The notes beneath the pieces are model-generated. The model was given only the letters and a program-made list of their open reading frames with translations. It was not told where the DNA came from and searched no databases. 34,511 nucleotides of DNA from Candidatus Thorarchaeota archaeon (lineage in GTDB: Archaea > Asgardarchaeota > Thorarchaeia > Thorarchaeales > Thorarchaeaceae). Of the stretch, positions 15,710 through 24,246 are shown piece after piece (position 1 is the first letter of the stretch; every line of letters starts with the position of its first letter). Where the stretch lies: contig JAEORI010000118.1 in assembly GCA_016840965.1 (NCBI GenBank), positions 1-34,511 on the forward strand. Direction: 5' to 3'. The translations under genes and the position numbers were made by a program.

Positions 15710-17368
15710 ATGCGGTTCTTTGGTCATCTAATAAAGGGTGAGATATCAAAGCCGAATAGTGGAAAAACCGGTTATTTTCCAAATATGAATATAGCAATTG
15801 AAGATCCTCGACTTCTCTATGCAATGGCTCTTGGAGAACAAGCGTCTTTTGGGAGATTTGCAGCACGCTATTTTCCAAATCAGCTTCCCAGCAAGGTTCC
15901 TGAAGTTCGGCTTTTGAAAGATTATATCAAAATCCATGGATATCCGAAAGCATCCAAAGATGAAATATCAGAATTAATGTATGCACAGTATGCAATTGGC
16001 GGGATTAAGGAAACAGCAATTGCGTGTGAAGAAGCACATTCGATTCGGCATTTAATGCATAAGGAGTTTCATGCAAAAGGAAAAGGCCTTACTCTCAGTG
16101 AACGTGCTGAGAGTTTGATTACAGTTGGAGAGATTCTCTGGAAACATTTCGACGACTTCAAAGAAATCGGGATAGCAGAAGGCACTCCTGTTAAGTTGTT
16201 TGACTGGCAAACCAAGGGCGTATTCAATACATTGTACAAAGAACACATCGAGTTTGCCAGTTCAAAGATTGCGTCAAAGGAGATTCCAAGTGCAAAGGCG
16301 GGCGAACGCACAATTCTGTGTCGGTATCCATTTGGAGCAGTAGGCATTTTTCCACCATATAATGCAGCAATTGGATTAGGTGGAATGGCGATAATTTCAA
16401 GCTACTGGGCGGGCAACGCAACTGTTACTCGGACTCCATCGAAAATGCCACTAACAAATATGGAGCTAGCATATGTTTTGACTGAGGCAATGAAGGAGCT
16501 TGATTTTCCTCATAGCGCTTTTCAATCTGTCATTGGTCCAGCTCGTAGTATAGCTGATTATATGGTGAACAAATCGCCGTTGAATGCGATGGTATATTAT
16601 GGTGATTCCGATATTGGATTGGGATTGATGTCTCAAGCTGTAAACAGAGGACTTCACTTTATTCCTGAACTTGCAGGAAGTGGTGCGAGCCTTGTTTGGA
16701 AAGATGTGGACATTGATACGGTAGCGAATTATGTTAACCATGCTCGCTTCTTTGGTTCTGGGCAAATTTGTTTAGCTGCAAAGAGACTCTTCCTTCATGA
16801 AGCAATTTATGATGACTTTCTCGAAGCTCTCGTAGAAAAGAGTCAGAAATTAAAAGTTGGGCTCCCATCAGATCCTAATACAGATTTGCCTATAATTGGA
16901 GCCAACGCGCTTTACCAAAATATCGACATGATTCGTGAAGCGATGAGCAAGGGTGCGAAGTTAGAAACTGGAGGATATCGTCTTAATGTGCATGGGGAAC
17001 AAGATGAGTCAGGTCTGTTCTACAAACCAACTATTCTCAGTGATGTTCCGTTAGATTGCAAGATGTGGTATCACGAAACATTCGGACCAGTTTTGCCAGT
17101 CATGAAGATTCACTCATTTGAAGAAGCCATCACTCAAGCCAACAATACGCCTTATGGACTTCGAACTTCAGTCTATAGTGAAGATCCAGAAATATGGCAA
17201 CGATTCTTTGATGAGATTGAAGCACCAGGTATTGCAGTCAATACAGACCATTTGCATTTTGATGATTACTATCCACATTTAGGAGGTTTAAAGACAAGTG
17301 GGATATTTGGTGGCAAATACTTCTATGAAATTCTAACATACTTGAAGTATATTCACATCCCAGCCTAA
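15710..17368 (+). CDS. Aldehyde dehydrogenase family protein with N-terminal extension
   Basis: 552 aa from the ATG at 15710, longer than the usual 480-500 aa because of about 80 extra residues ahead of the ALDH core. The catalytic pair is present with the classical 34-residue spacing: Glu in PELAGSGAS and Cys in GSGQICLAAKR (Glu329 and Cys363 counted from the first ATG at 15683). The cofactor region is unusual: VTRTPSKMP where many members have a Lys before PS. NAD(P)-linked oxidation of an aldehyde to an acid or acyl-CoA is inferred; the divergent acyl-CoA dehydrogenase fusion suggests fatty aldehydes or a fatty-acid degradation product. AGGGGT about 10 bases upstream supports this ATG over the one at 15683. 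Confidence 0.88.
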   Translation: MRFFGHLIKGEISKPNSGKTGYFPNMNIAIEDPRLLYAMALGEQASFGRFAARYFPNQLPSKVPEVRLLKDYIKIHGYPKASKDEISELMYAQYAIGGIKETAIACEEAHSIRHLMHKEFHAKGKGLTLSERAESLITVGEILWKHFDDFKEIGIAEGTPVKLFDWQTKGVFNTLYKEHIEFASSKIASKEIPSAKAGERTILCRYPFGAVGIFPPYNAAIGLGGMAIISSYWAGNATVTRTPSKMPLTNMELAYVLTEAMKELDFPHSAFQSVIGPARSIADYMVNKSPLNAMVYYGDSDIGLGLMSQAVNRGLHFIPELAGSGASLVWKDVDIDTVANYVNHARFFGSGQICLAAKRLFLHEAIYDDFLEALVEKSQKLKVGLPSDPNTDLPIIGANALYQNIDMIREAMSKGAKLETGGYRLNVHGEQDESGLFYKPTILSDVPLDCKMWYHETFGPVLPVMKIHSFEEAITQANNTPYGLRTSVYSEDPEIWQRFFDEIEAPGIAVNTDHLHFDDYYPHLGGLKTSGIFGGKYFYEILTYLKYIHIPA

Positions 17369-17393
17369 ATGACGAGTCCGTAAGGTTTACCAT

Positions 17394-17879
17394 TCATAAG
17401 AAACGTTCATACATCTGCACTAGCATACCTTCAGCCTGTTCATATGGGTCTCCCCAAGGATGAAAACCAAATTTCTTCATGAGTTTCTCACCCACTTCTT
17501 GGCCAACAAGAATATTGCAATAATTACGAATACATCCATGAGAACGTCCATATTCTGCAAATTGAATGTACATTGCTGATGCGAGCCCTGTGGACCTGCA
17601 TTTGGGATGCACCGTTTGATGCTCTCCAAAAAGACCCTTCTCAGTTATTTTAGCCTTGTAAAGACCGACTATTTTGCCCTCGAAGCGGCCCCCAAAATAG
17701 TGGTATCCATTTCTCATGTCTTCAATTATTTGGTCAGGAGAGTACATTCTCTTCTTTCGCCAATGTTCAGGATATTCCGTAGCCAATGACCATACTAGTT
17801 CGAAAAGTTCAGAGATTTCAGCTGCGTCTTCTTCAACAAATTCGATTATGGAAATATCTTCAGCAGGCACGTCTTTCAT
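17394..17879 (-). CDS. GNAT-family N-acetyltransferase
   Basis: About 161 aa. The acetyl-CoA-binding region appears as QTVHPKCRSTGLASAMY, with the R-x-x-G-x-A pattern of motif A, then the helix QFAEYGRSHGC and a later strand-helix KLMKKFGFHPWGD, the usual GNAT end. Substrate unknown. It is 45-54 bases downstream of the radical SAM gene on the same strand, so it may be the last gene of the glp-region operon, although a TATA-like TAAATAAGATA in the gap could give it its own promoter. A GTG at 17888 is an alternative start. A radical SAM/GNAT pair also occurs in nitrilase (Nit1C) clusters, but no nitrilase is seen here. Confidence 0.75.
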   Translation of the reverse strand: MKDVPAEDISIIEFVEEDAAEISELFELVWSLATEYPEHWRKKRMYSPDQIIEDMRNGYHYFGGRFEGKIVGLYKAKITEKGLFGEHQTVHPKCRSTGLASAMYIQFAEYGRSHGCIRNYCNILVGQEVGEKLMKKFGFHPWGDPYEQAEGMLVQMYERFL

Positions 17880-17933
17880 TTGAGTCACTCAGGCTAAAGC
17901 AATCTCTTATTGATAGGTGAAACAATATCTTAT

Positions 17934-19049
17934 TTAGTGAACGGTTGCCGCCCAGTCGTAAGCTTCTTGCTCCGGAGTACAACCACCACATTTGTGACAA
18001 CCAGCTATTGTTTCCTCAGGGTTAATTTTATACTTAAACAAAATTGATCCAATACTCTTGTAGAATTCAACTGAGGAGTCTAGATTATCGATATAGGTTG
18101 GTGCGTAATCAGCCAATTTACTACCCTGCGCGGGTCTCAATGGGGCAACAATTGGTAGTACTCCCATTGATGCGAGTTCTTCAACTAGGTCTATTGTCTT
18201 CTCAATATTCTCTCCCATTCCATGTAGAATGTATGAGCTTACATGGCCCCATTCGAAATAGCTACGTGCGGATTTCAAGCGTTCTTTATAGAACTCGATT
18301 GAGCCATATTGATGTTTCCCAGGGCACATTTCTTCACGAATTGATTCTTCAGCGCTTTCAAGGTGCATTCCAACAGCATTAGTTCCAGCTCTAGCTAAAT
18401 CACGGAAAATGCTAGTGTCTATTGGAGGCTCAAACTGGACTCCAATAGGTATGTTACTGGATTCTCGGATTTTTTCTACAATCTGAATCAGAGTTGCACA
18501 GCCCATGTCTGGTGCTTCTATGGTGCCAGTAGTTAGTAAAACGTTATCAATCACTCCCTCGCTTTTCGCAGCTAGTACTACTTCAGCAATCTGTTCAGGG
18601 GTTTTCTTAAGAATGGTATTCCCGGAGGTATATGAATGCGGGATCGTACAGAATTTGCAGTGTGTGTGGTTTTTCCAATATTTGCATCCTTGAAAAACAG
18701 TTGTAGCTAAAGTACGAGAACCATGAAGTAATGCAATCTTTGAATACGGAATCCCATCGCGAGTTTTCAAATCATAGAACTTGGGTTTGGGCACAGCTTT
18801 CAATTCGACGTATCCATTGTAAATCCAAACAGATGGATTCTCTGTTTGCTCAAGAGGAGCTGAGTTATACTTCTTAGCTAAAGAACCATATCTTATTGGA
18901 ATACCACAAGCGCGACCATTTGGTAAATAGAAATACATACCGCCAACAGGGCCTGCACCCCCTTTTCTTCCTTGAAACATCTGTTCGGGGAGGCTTGCTC
19001 CTTCAGTAAGGAGTCTAACTTTTAATCGCAGAATCTCTTCAGCATCCAT
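17934..19049 (-). CDS. Radical SAM protein of the MSMEG_0568/NitD-like type
   Basis: 371 aa. The cluster motif is C122-x8-C131-x2-C134 (GCKYWKNHTHCKFC) rather than the standard Cx3Cx2C. It is followed by KKTPEQIAEVVLAAKSEG, LTTGTIEAPDMG, VQFEPPIDTS, GMHLES and LRPAQGSK, a succession resembling the MSMEG_0568-family radical SAM proteins, relatives of biotin and lipoyl synthases. A second Cys group, C351, C354 and C357 (CHKCGGC), sits near the C-terminus and may hold another cluster or metal. The reaction is unknown. GAGGA precedes the ATG by 6-7 bases. The gene starts 29 bases after the GlcF-like Fe-S gene and belongs to the same minus-strand run. Confidence 0.8.
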   Translation of the reverse strand: MDAEEILRLKVRLLTEGASLPEQMFQGRKGGAGPVGGMYFYLPNGRACGIPIRYGSLAKKYNSAPLEQTENPSVWIYNGYVELKAVPKPKFYDLKTRDGIPYSKIALLHGSRTLATTVFQGCKYWKNHTHCKFCTIPHSYTSGNTILKKTPEQIAEVVLAAKSEGVIDNVLLTTGTIEAPDMGCATLIQIVEKIRESSNIPIGVQFEPPIDTSIFRDLARAGTNAVGMHLESAEESIREEMCPGKHQYGSIEFYKERLKSARSYFEWGHVSSYILHGMGENIEKTIDLVEELASMGVLPIVAPLRPAQGSKLADYAPTYIDNLDSSVEFYKSIGSILFKYKINPEETIAGCHKCGGCTPEQEAYDWAATVH

Positions 19050-19078
19050 TCTGATTCCTCAACAGCATCAAATGGGGC

Positions 19079-20203
19079 TTAATCTGTTTTATCATATTGA
19101 CCTTTGTTCGCCATCATAACAAGTTCAGAAAGGTCTAGAACAGAAGTTCTGGCATCTGATTGAGAAGCAAGCATGTTCTTGCAGAATGGACATGAAGTCA
19201 CTAGATACTGTGCATTAACATTCTTAGCATGCCGTATTCGCTCAGCACCGATTTTCTTTGCGTGATTTGGAAACAACGTCCGAAGTCCAGCACCATTACC
19301 GCAACACATCGCATTCTCCCTATTCCGTTCCATTTCAATTACGTTAGAACCAGTAACTCTTCTAATTACCTCACGGGGTGCATTAAAAATATCTGAATGC
19401 CGCCCAAGATGACAGGGATCATGGTATGTTATCACACCTTCAAACTCTCCCTTTGGCAGATTGTCTGCTATTCTATTCAAGAACTCACTGATATGCTGTA
19501 CAGGTTTATTCAGTTTGAACCCATTTTCAGAATAATCATACGTTAATGTGCGATAGCAACCCGGACATGTAACTAGGATTAATTCAGCATCGCTCTGATT
19601 TAAGAGCTCAACATGAGGTTCTACTAACTCGAATGCGGATTCTAAATATCCTGTTCTAAATAGAGGACTGCCACAACACCATTCATCAGATATGATTTCT
19701 ACCGAATGCCCAACCAGTTCTAGGAGAGATACCGTGTCCTGTACGATACTCTTCTCTCGATACGCAGCAGTGCAACCTGTGAAGTAGAGTATCTTGGAAC
19801 CACTAGTATCACTGGTCTTTATCCAATCATTACGCTTCGAATGGTTCTCACCAAAAGGGTTGTGCGTCTTATTTACTTGGTCTGCAAGTTTTATGATCCC
19901 ATCAGGTTGTCGACCAGCCTTTACAAAATCACGACGTTTGACTTCTACCAACTTGGCTATATCTATTTCAGGTTTACACCAGGTAAGACAATGGCTACAT
20001 TCAAGACATTGGTAAAGTACCTCCACACCTCTTTCATCGATTTGACGAGTACCAATTGATTCTTGATGCATTAACAGAGCACGACCATGAGGAGTAGGAG
20101 CATCTGATTTCCAAGCAAAAAAAGTTGGACATACATGCCTGCACATCTTTGGACATGCTGCACACATCCGAATCTGTTCATCAATTAAATCAGAATCGCT
20201 CAT
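19079..20203 (-). CDS. GlcF/HdrD-like Fe-S protein with two CCG domains
   Basis: 374 aa, soluble. Two N-terminal 4Fe-4S motifs are seen: CAACPKMCRHVCP (spacing x2, x3, x3, slightly unusual) and CLECSHCLTWCKP. Two CCG (cysteine-rich) domains follow: GCTAAY to EWCCGSPL and CPGC, then DPCHLGRHSD to AMCCGNGAG and CPFCKN. Such subunits carry electrons from flavin oxidases (glycolate, lactate and glycerol-3-phosphate dehydrogenases) or reduce disulfides. The start overlaps the stop of the flavoprotein gene by 4 bases (ATGA), so the two should be made in a fixed ratio and form a complex. GGGGTG lies 5 bases upstream of the ATG. Confidence 0.85.
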   Translation of the reverse strand: MSDSDLIDEQIRMCAACPKMCRHVCPTFFAWKSDAPTPHGRALLMHQESIGTRQIDERGVEVLYQCLECSHCLTWCKPEIDIAKLVEVKRRDFVKAGRQPDGIIKLADQVNKTHNPFGENHSKRNDWIKTSDTSGSKILYFTGCTAAYREKSIVQDTVSLLELVGHSVEIISDEWCCGSPLFRTGYLESAFELVEPHVELLNQSDAELILVTCPGCYRTLTYDYSENGFKLNKPVQHISEFLNRIADNLPKGEFEGVITYHDPCHLGRHSDIFNAPREVIRRVTGSNVIEMERNRENAMCCGNGAGLRTLFPNHAKKIGAERIRHAKNVNAQYLVTSCPFCKNMLASQSDARTSVLDLSELVMMANKGQYDKTD

Positions 20204-21627
20204 GGATGCACCCCCAGTCCAAGTTTCCCTGGATTCATTATATTATTTGGATCCAACACCTCCTTTATTCTTTTGAGCACACAGAAACTTGAGCCAAGCT
20301 CGTTTTCAGTGTAAGTGCTTCGTGATAGTCCGACTCCATGCTGATGGCTCATTGTTCCTCCTTCACGGTGACAAGCAGCAACTCCCGCATCCCAGATGTT
20401 CCTATAAGTTCTCCAAGCGGTTTCAGCATCGGGCTGTGAAGTGAAGAAAATCATGTAGATACTGCCACCATTCTGATACATATGAGAGAAATGAGACATG
20501 ACTACTGCATCTTCTGCTTCCATGGCTTCCTTCATAGCATAATAGACATTCTCAAGTTTATCATACGTGGCGACAATATCAATAGTGTCACCAATTGCGT
20601 ATCCACCTGTAGTAAGACGGGTAGGATAGTACATATCGTATCGGTGTTCCCACCAACGTTTGGAAGGTCCTTCTCCATGGTCTACGCCACCTAGCTCTAG
20701 ACAAATTTGGACTGACTGTTCTTCATCAATGTCAATCTTCTTTGGAGGCCCATCGAATGCGAGCAGAAGCATGCAGTGCCCCTCCTTAAATTCAAAGTGC
20801 ATAGAGAAGCTAAACGCAGCGTCTTCAGGGTCATAGAGACGTACAATGGACGGTAGAATGCCTACTCTGAAGATTTTGCGAATTGCTTCAAGTCCACTGC
20901 GCACATCTGGAAAACTTATGCTCCGAAATCTTCGTTCTTCGGGGATTGGAAATAATCTTAGTGTGGCTTCTGTAATGATTCCAAGTGTTCCTTCTGAACC
21001 AATGAATACTTGTCGCAGGTCAGGGCCTACAGAGTGTCGAGGTACAGCTTTTGACTCAATAATAGAACCATCAGGGAGGACAACTTGCAATCCTAGCGTT
21101 AAGTCCTCAATCTTACCATACAGAGAGGACATTGAACCACCTGATCTTGTGGCGATGAATCCTCCTATGTTGGATGCACGAAGTGATGTTGGTGTATGAC
21201 CTGTAGTGTACCCTAAACGATTAACCTCTTCCTCAAGATCAATTCCAATTACTCCTGCTTGGACTCTTACTAACATGGAGATTTGATCGATCTCAATGAT
21301 TTTGTCTAACCGTTTCAGGTCTAGCTGAATTCCTCCATAGATTGGTAAAGTCCCACCACAAGTCCCAGCCCCACCACCAACAGGAATGACTGGTATCATC
21401 AATTCATTAGCAGCAACAAGTATCTTTGAGATGTGATCAGCTGTTTCAGGGTATACAATTAAATCAGCAAGAGGTAGAATTTCTCCAGCTCGAATCTTTG
21501 CTTCACTTAAAGGCCATGCATCGTGGGCATTGAGAATTTTATCAGTTTCATGTTGGGTGATGTTTTCTGAGCCCACTATCTTTGAGATTCTTCTAAACAC
21601 CTTCATTCTTGTCTTTTTATCAAGCAC
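20200..21627 (-). CDS. AGPS/GlcD-type FAD-binding oxidase
   Basis: 475 aa with a PCMH FAD-binding domain (VIPVGGGAGTCGGTLPIYGG) and the family's C-terminal domain. Several blocks look closer to alkyl-DHAP synthase (AGPS) than to glycolate oxidase: HTPTSLRASNIGGFIATRSG, YGKIEDL, VGPD with GSEGTLGIITEAT, and MSHQHGVG near the end, where AGPS has a His stretch (SHHHGVG) and GlcD has GEHGIG. AGPS swaps the acyl group of acyl-DHAP for a fatty alcohol; GlcD-type enzymes oxidise 2-hydroxy acids. The adjoining Fe-S gene favours an oxidoreductase role, the GlpABC neighbours favour a DHAP-related substrate. The GTG at 21627 is set by GAGGTGA about 5-6 bases upstream; a GTG at 21636 overlaps that site. 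Confidence 0.85.
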   Translation of the reverse strand: MLDKKTRMKVFRRISKIVGSENITQHETDKILNAHDAWPLSEAKIRAGEILPLADLIVYPETADHISKILVAANELMIPVIPVGGGAGTCGGTLPIYGGIQLDLKRLDKIIEIDQISMLVRVQAGVIGIDLEEEVNRLGYTTGHTPTSLRASNIGGFIATRSGGSMSSLYGKIEDLTLGLQVVLPDGSIIESKAVPRHSVGPDLRQVFIGSEGTLGIITEATLRLFPIPEERRFRSISFPDVRSGLEAIRKIFRVGILPSIVRLYDPEDAAFSFSMHFEFKEGHCMLLLAFDGPPKKIDIDEEQSVQICLELGGVDHGEGPSKRWWEHRYDMYYPTRLTTGGYAIGDTIDIVATYDKLENVYYAMKEAMEAEDAVVMSHFSHMYQNGGSIYMIFFTSQPDAETAWRTYRNIWDAGVAACHREGGTMSHQHGVGLSRSTYTENELGSSFCVLKRIKEVLDPNNIMNPGKLGLGVHP

Positions 21628-21632
21628 AGAAT

Positions 21633-22871
21633 TCACCTCTTCTTAGGAAGGCGCTGAGCAATGAAAACCGTCAAGTCATCAACTTGAACAGAACTCCCTG
21701 TCTTGAAGAGATTGTTCTCAATTTGAGCTGTACACAATGGACAAGGAGTCACCAATCTTTCAGCACCAGTCTTTTGGATTGCTTCCAAGTTCTCTTTAAC
21801 GACCGCATTTGCGACATCAATAGCATGGTAGGAAACCATTCCTCCTCCACCGCAACACGAGTCATAAGCCTCTGATTCAGTGACTCTTACACCAGGTAGC
21901 TGGCGAAGTATGTCTAAGGCATGGTCCATAACTTGGCGCGAAGTATGTCTAATAAGGTGACACGGATCATGAACTGTAACATGCACGTCTGTAAATTCAG
22001 GAGACCTATTGATTGCTTTTCTCAATCGTTCCAATCCTATATCTTCAGCTATGAATTCCAGAATGTGAACTGTAGGAATTCCCCAGTCATATTGATGAGA
22101 AATATCAGATAGCCTTGAAGTACATCCAGCACAAGTAGTTACAATCTTTTTCGCGTTTAATGCCTTTACTTTCTTTCTTAGCATTTCAGCCAAAGTTCTT
22201 GCAGTCTTATCGTCACCCATTAATCGAGCTGGTAAACCACAACAGGACATCTCGTCGAGTAGTGTATAATCAATCTTAAAATAATCCAAAATTATCTTGC
22301 CAGCTTCACGAACCTCTTGAGCTCGCTCCTCAGCTTGACATCCGGGATAAAAAATAACATCAGCCTGTTCGAGTACTTTGTCTTGGATAAATGGAAGACC
22401 AAGTCTTTCTAGGCGCATGTCTCTACTTTCTGCTTTCTCGTCTTTATCGCTCCAAGGCTCAAAAGCTAATTTATGTTCTGTCAGAACTTCTCTTACTACA
22501 AAGAGCCCTTTCGGCACAAGGTCTGGACGTTGCTCAAATATTCTTGAACGTATTAGATTTACAATATCTGGAATATTGACGTTTCTTGGGCATATTTCAC
22601 GACAGGTCCCACAGCCAGTACATAAATATACGATGTCAGCTGTGGACCAGAATTCGGGTGGAGAACGACTCAATTCTACTGCGATACTTCGGGGTCCACT
22701 AAACCGGTTTAAACCTACAGCAGCAACAACAGGACAGTGATTAATGCAGATTCCGCAGTTGATACAATTCTCAATGGACTTGACGATTTCTAATTCCTCT
22801 GGATGATAGGGGGTAATTCGTTCTTTTTTGAGCGTGCTCTTTACATACTCAAAGGCTTCATCCTCATTCAT
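21633..22871 (-). CDS. glpC: Anaerobic glycerol-3-phosphate dehydrogenase subunit C-like Fe-S protein
   Basis: 412 aa. The two 4Fe-4S motifs CINCGICINHCP and CTGCGTCREICP are followed by two CCG domains: GCQAEER to CCGLPARLMGD with CAGC, and DPCHLIRHT to SCCGGGG with CPLC. That is the GlpC/HdrD layout. In bacteria GlpC passes electrons from GlpAB to membrane quinones; here no membrane segment is seen, so the acceptor is unknown. AGGAGG lies upstream of the ATG, inside the end of glpB, whose stop is one base away. Position between glpB and the AGPS/GlcD-type gene suggests it may serve both. Confidence 0.88.
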   Translation of the reverse strand: MNEDEAFEYVKSTLKKERITPYHPEELEIVKSIENCINCGICINHCPVVAAVGLNRFSGPRSIAVELSRSPPEFWSTADIVYLCTGCGTCREICPRNVNIPDIVNLIRSRIFEQRPDLVPKGLFVVREVLTEHKLAFEPWSDKDEKAESRDMRLERLGLPFIQDKVLEQADVIFYPGCQAEERAQEVREAGKIILDYFKIDYTLLDEMSCCGLPARLMGDDKTARTLAEMLRKKVKALNAKKIVTTCAGCTSRLSDISHQYDWGIPTVHILEFIAEDIGLERLRKAINRSPEFTDVHVTVHDPCHLIRHTSRQVMDHALDILRQLPGVRVTESEAYDSCCGGGGMVSYHAIDVANAVVKENLEAIQKTGAERLVTPCPLCTAQIENNLFKTGSSVQVDDLTVFIAQRLPKKR

Positions 22872-22872
22872 T

Positions 22873-24246
22873 TCAGGCCACCTCCTTTATGAAGCCGATA
22901 GCATTCCTTGCTGCAGAAAGCCCACTTGCAGCGGCGACACCTAATCCGCTTTTCTCTGTGGAGTAGTTATATCCAGCTAAAACTGATCCCGCGACAAAGA
23001 GGTTAGATGCCCATTCAATTCCATCTTCTTGGACTGGTCTAAAGTGTGAATCAACAGTTAACCCACAAGTGTAGAGAGGTTGCCCTTCAGGGCTGATTGA
23101 CAAACGATTTGTAAATCGCGAGGGAACAATATCACCAGCGTAATGATATGCACCAGTGACTGGCATCAGCCCAAAAACAGATTCATGGACTCCATTGATG
23201 TCTCCACTCAATCCACCTCCAATGAATTTCCCGGAGGCAAGAACGAAACCCTTTGCGCTAATTTGGAGTTCTCTTCGTGGAGCTTTTGCTTTGATGCTTT
23301 TCACTTTATCTTTGGTTTTGGAATAGGTCGTCGCTTCGTGTCCAACTAACAGGGTACCTCCACTCTTTTTGAATACCCCTTCTAAAGAGAGTTGAAGTCT
23401 TAATCCAGGAACAGACGGCGGAAATCCCAATAATTCGAAGACCTCAGTACCAAGCATTTCTTCCAGTTTCTTTTGGTTCTCCAAAGCCTTTCTAATACCA
23501 AGCACTGGTGGTAGTGCCACATGGGTGGCACCTATTTTCTCCACGTGGGACTTCAGCTGTTTCGCTAATTCATCAACTGAAGATTCATGGTCTAGATGCC
23601 GTGCAATTTCAACAGAGGACAGATTGTATGGTTTTCCAAAGGGATTAATTTGTAACAGACATTGGCCAACTTTGTGTGGCGGTTCGTTAAATGCAAGTCT
23701 GTCCTCAACATAGGTTTTGGCTGCGATTGAGGGACTAAAGTCAGGATATCCTTTGATTCCAGCAAAAAGAAGTGTACTATCTTCGCGTTTTTGAAGTGTT
23801 TCAGAGTACATTGTTTCTTGAATAAGGCATGTTGGTTTTGTAGTTCCAAGAACTGTAATCGGATAGATATTTGAATCAAAAGTACCTTTTAGCGGAGAAA
23901 TAGTTTCTTTGAGAGCTGTCTTAAGCCAATTGATGGCATCTCGTGTTCTATCTACAACCTCGTTCACAACATTTTCAGGCTTGATAGATTCATCATAGCC
24001 TACAATACTATATGGATGGAGTGGATAGAGCCCAGCAATAGCTGTTAGTCCTTCAACTGGCGATGAAAAGGGTTCTGACAGCTCTGGAAGATATCCTATA
24101 ACATCTATGGCACCAGAGGAGTAAGCAGTTGCACTCTGCCCTTTACGAAGAAGGATCGTGGAGAGACCCTCTCTTGACGCAATGGTACCTGCAACAAGAC
24201 CAGCCATTCCACCACCTATCACAAGGAGGTCACATTTCAAATCCAT
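22873..24246 (-). CDS. glpB: Anaerobic glycerol-3-phosphate dehydrogenase subunit B-like flavoprotein
   Basis: 457 aa, slightly longer than the 419-aa E. coli GlpB. The N-terminal FAD-binding loop VIGGGMAGLVAGTIASREG is followed by the GlpB-typical RKGQSATAYSSGAIDVIG stretch and, further on, LYPLHPYSIVG. The C-terminal region has the flavoprotein ending LFVAGSVLAGYNYSTEKSG. In the family GlpB links the GlpA flavin to GlpC. The ATG follows GGAGGAGGT by about 8 bases, and its first base directly follows the glpA stop codon. It forms one operon with glpA and glpC. Confidence 0.9.
   Translation of the reverse strand: MDLKCDLLVIGGGMAGLVAGTIASREGLSTILLRKGQSATAYSSGAIDVIGYLPELSEPFSSPVEGLTAIAGLYPLHPYSIVGYDESIKPENVVNEVVDRTRDAINWLKTALKETISPLKGTFDSNIYPITVLGTTKPTCLIQETMYSETLQKREDSTLLFAGIKGYPDFSPSIAAKTYVEDRLAFNEPPHKVGQCLLQINPFGKPYNLSSVEIARHLDHESSVDELAKQLKSHVEKIGATHVALPPVLGIRKALENQKKLEEMLGTEVFELLGFPPSVPGLRLQLSLEGVFKKSGGTLLVGHEATTYSKTKDKVKSIKAKAPRRELQISAKGFVLASGKFIGGGLSGDINGVHESVFGLMPVTGAYHYAGDIVPSRFTNRLSISPEGQPLYTCGLTVDSHFRPVQEDGIEWASNLFVAGSVLAGYNYSTEKSGLGVAAASGLSAARNAIGFIKEVA

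Noticed and set aside
17394..19049. Assignment of the radical SAM/GNAT pair as a complete Nit1C nitrile-use cluster
   Set aside because: The nitrilase and the other members are missing from the window, and the neighbours are glycerol-phosphate genes; only the resemblance of two genes remains.
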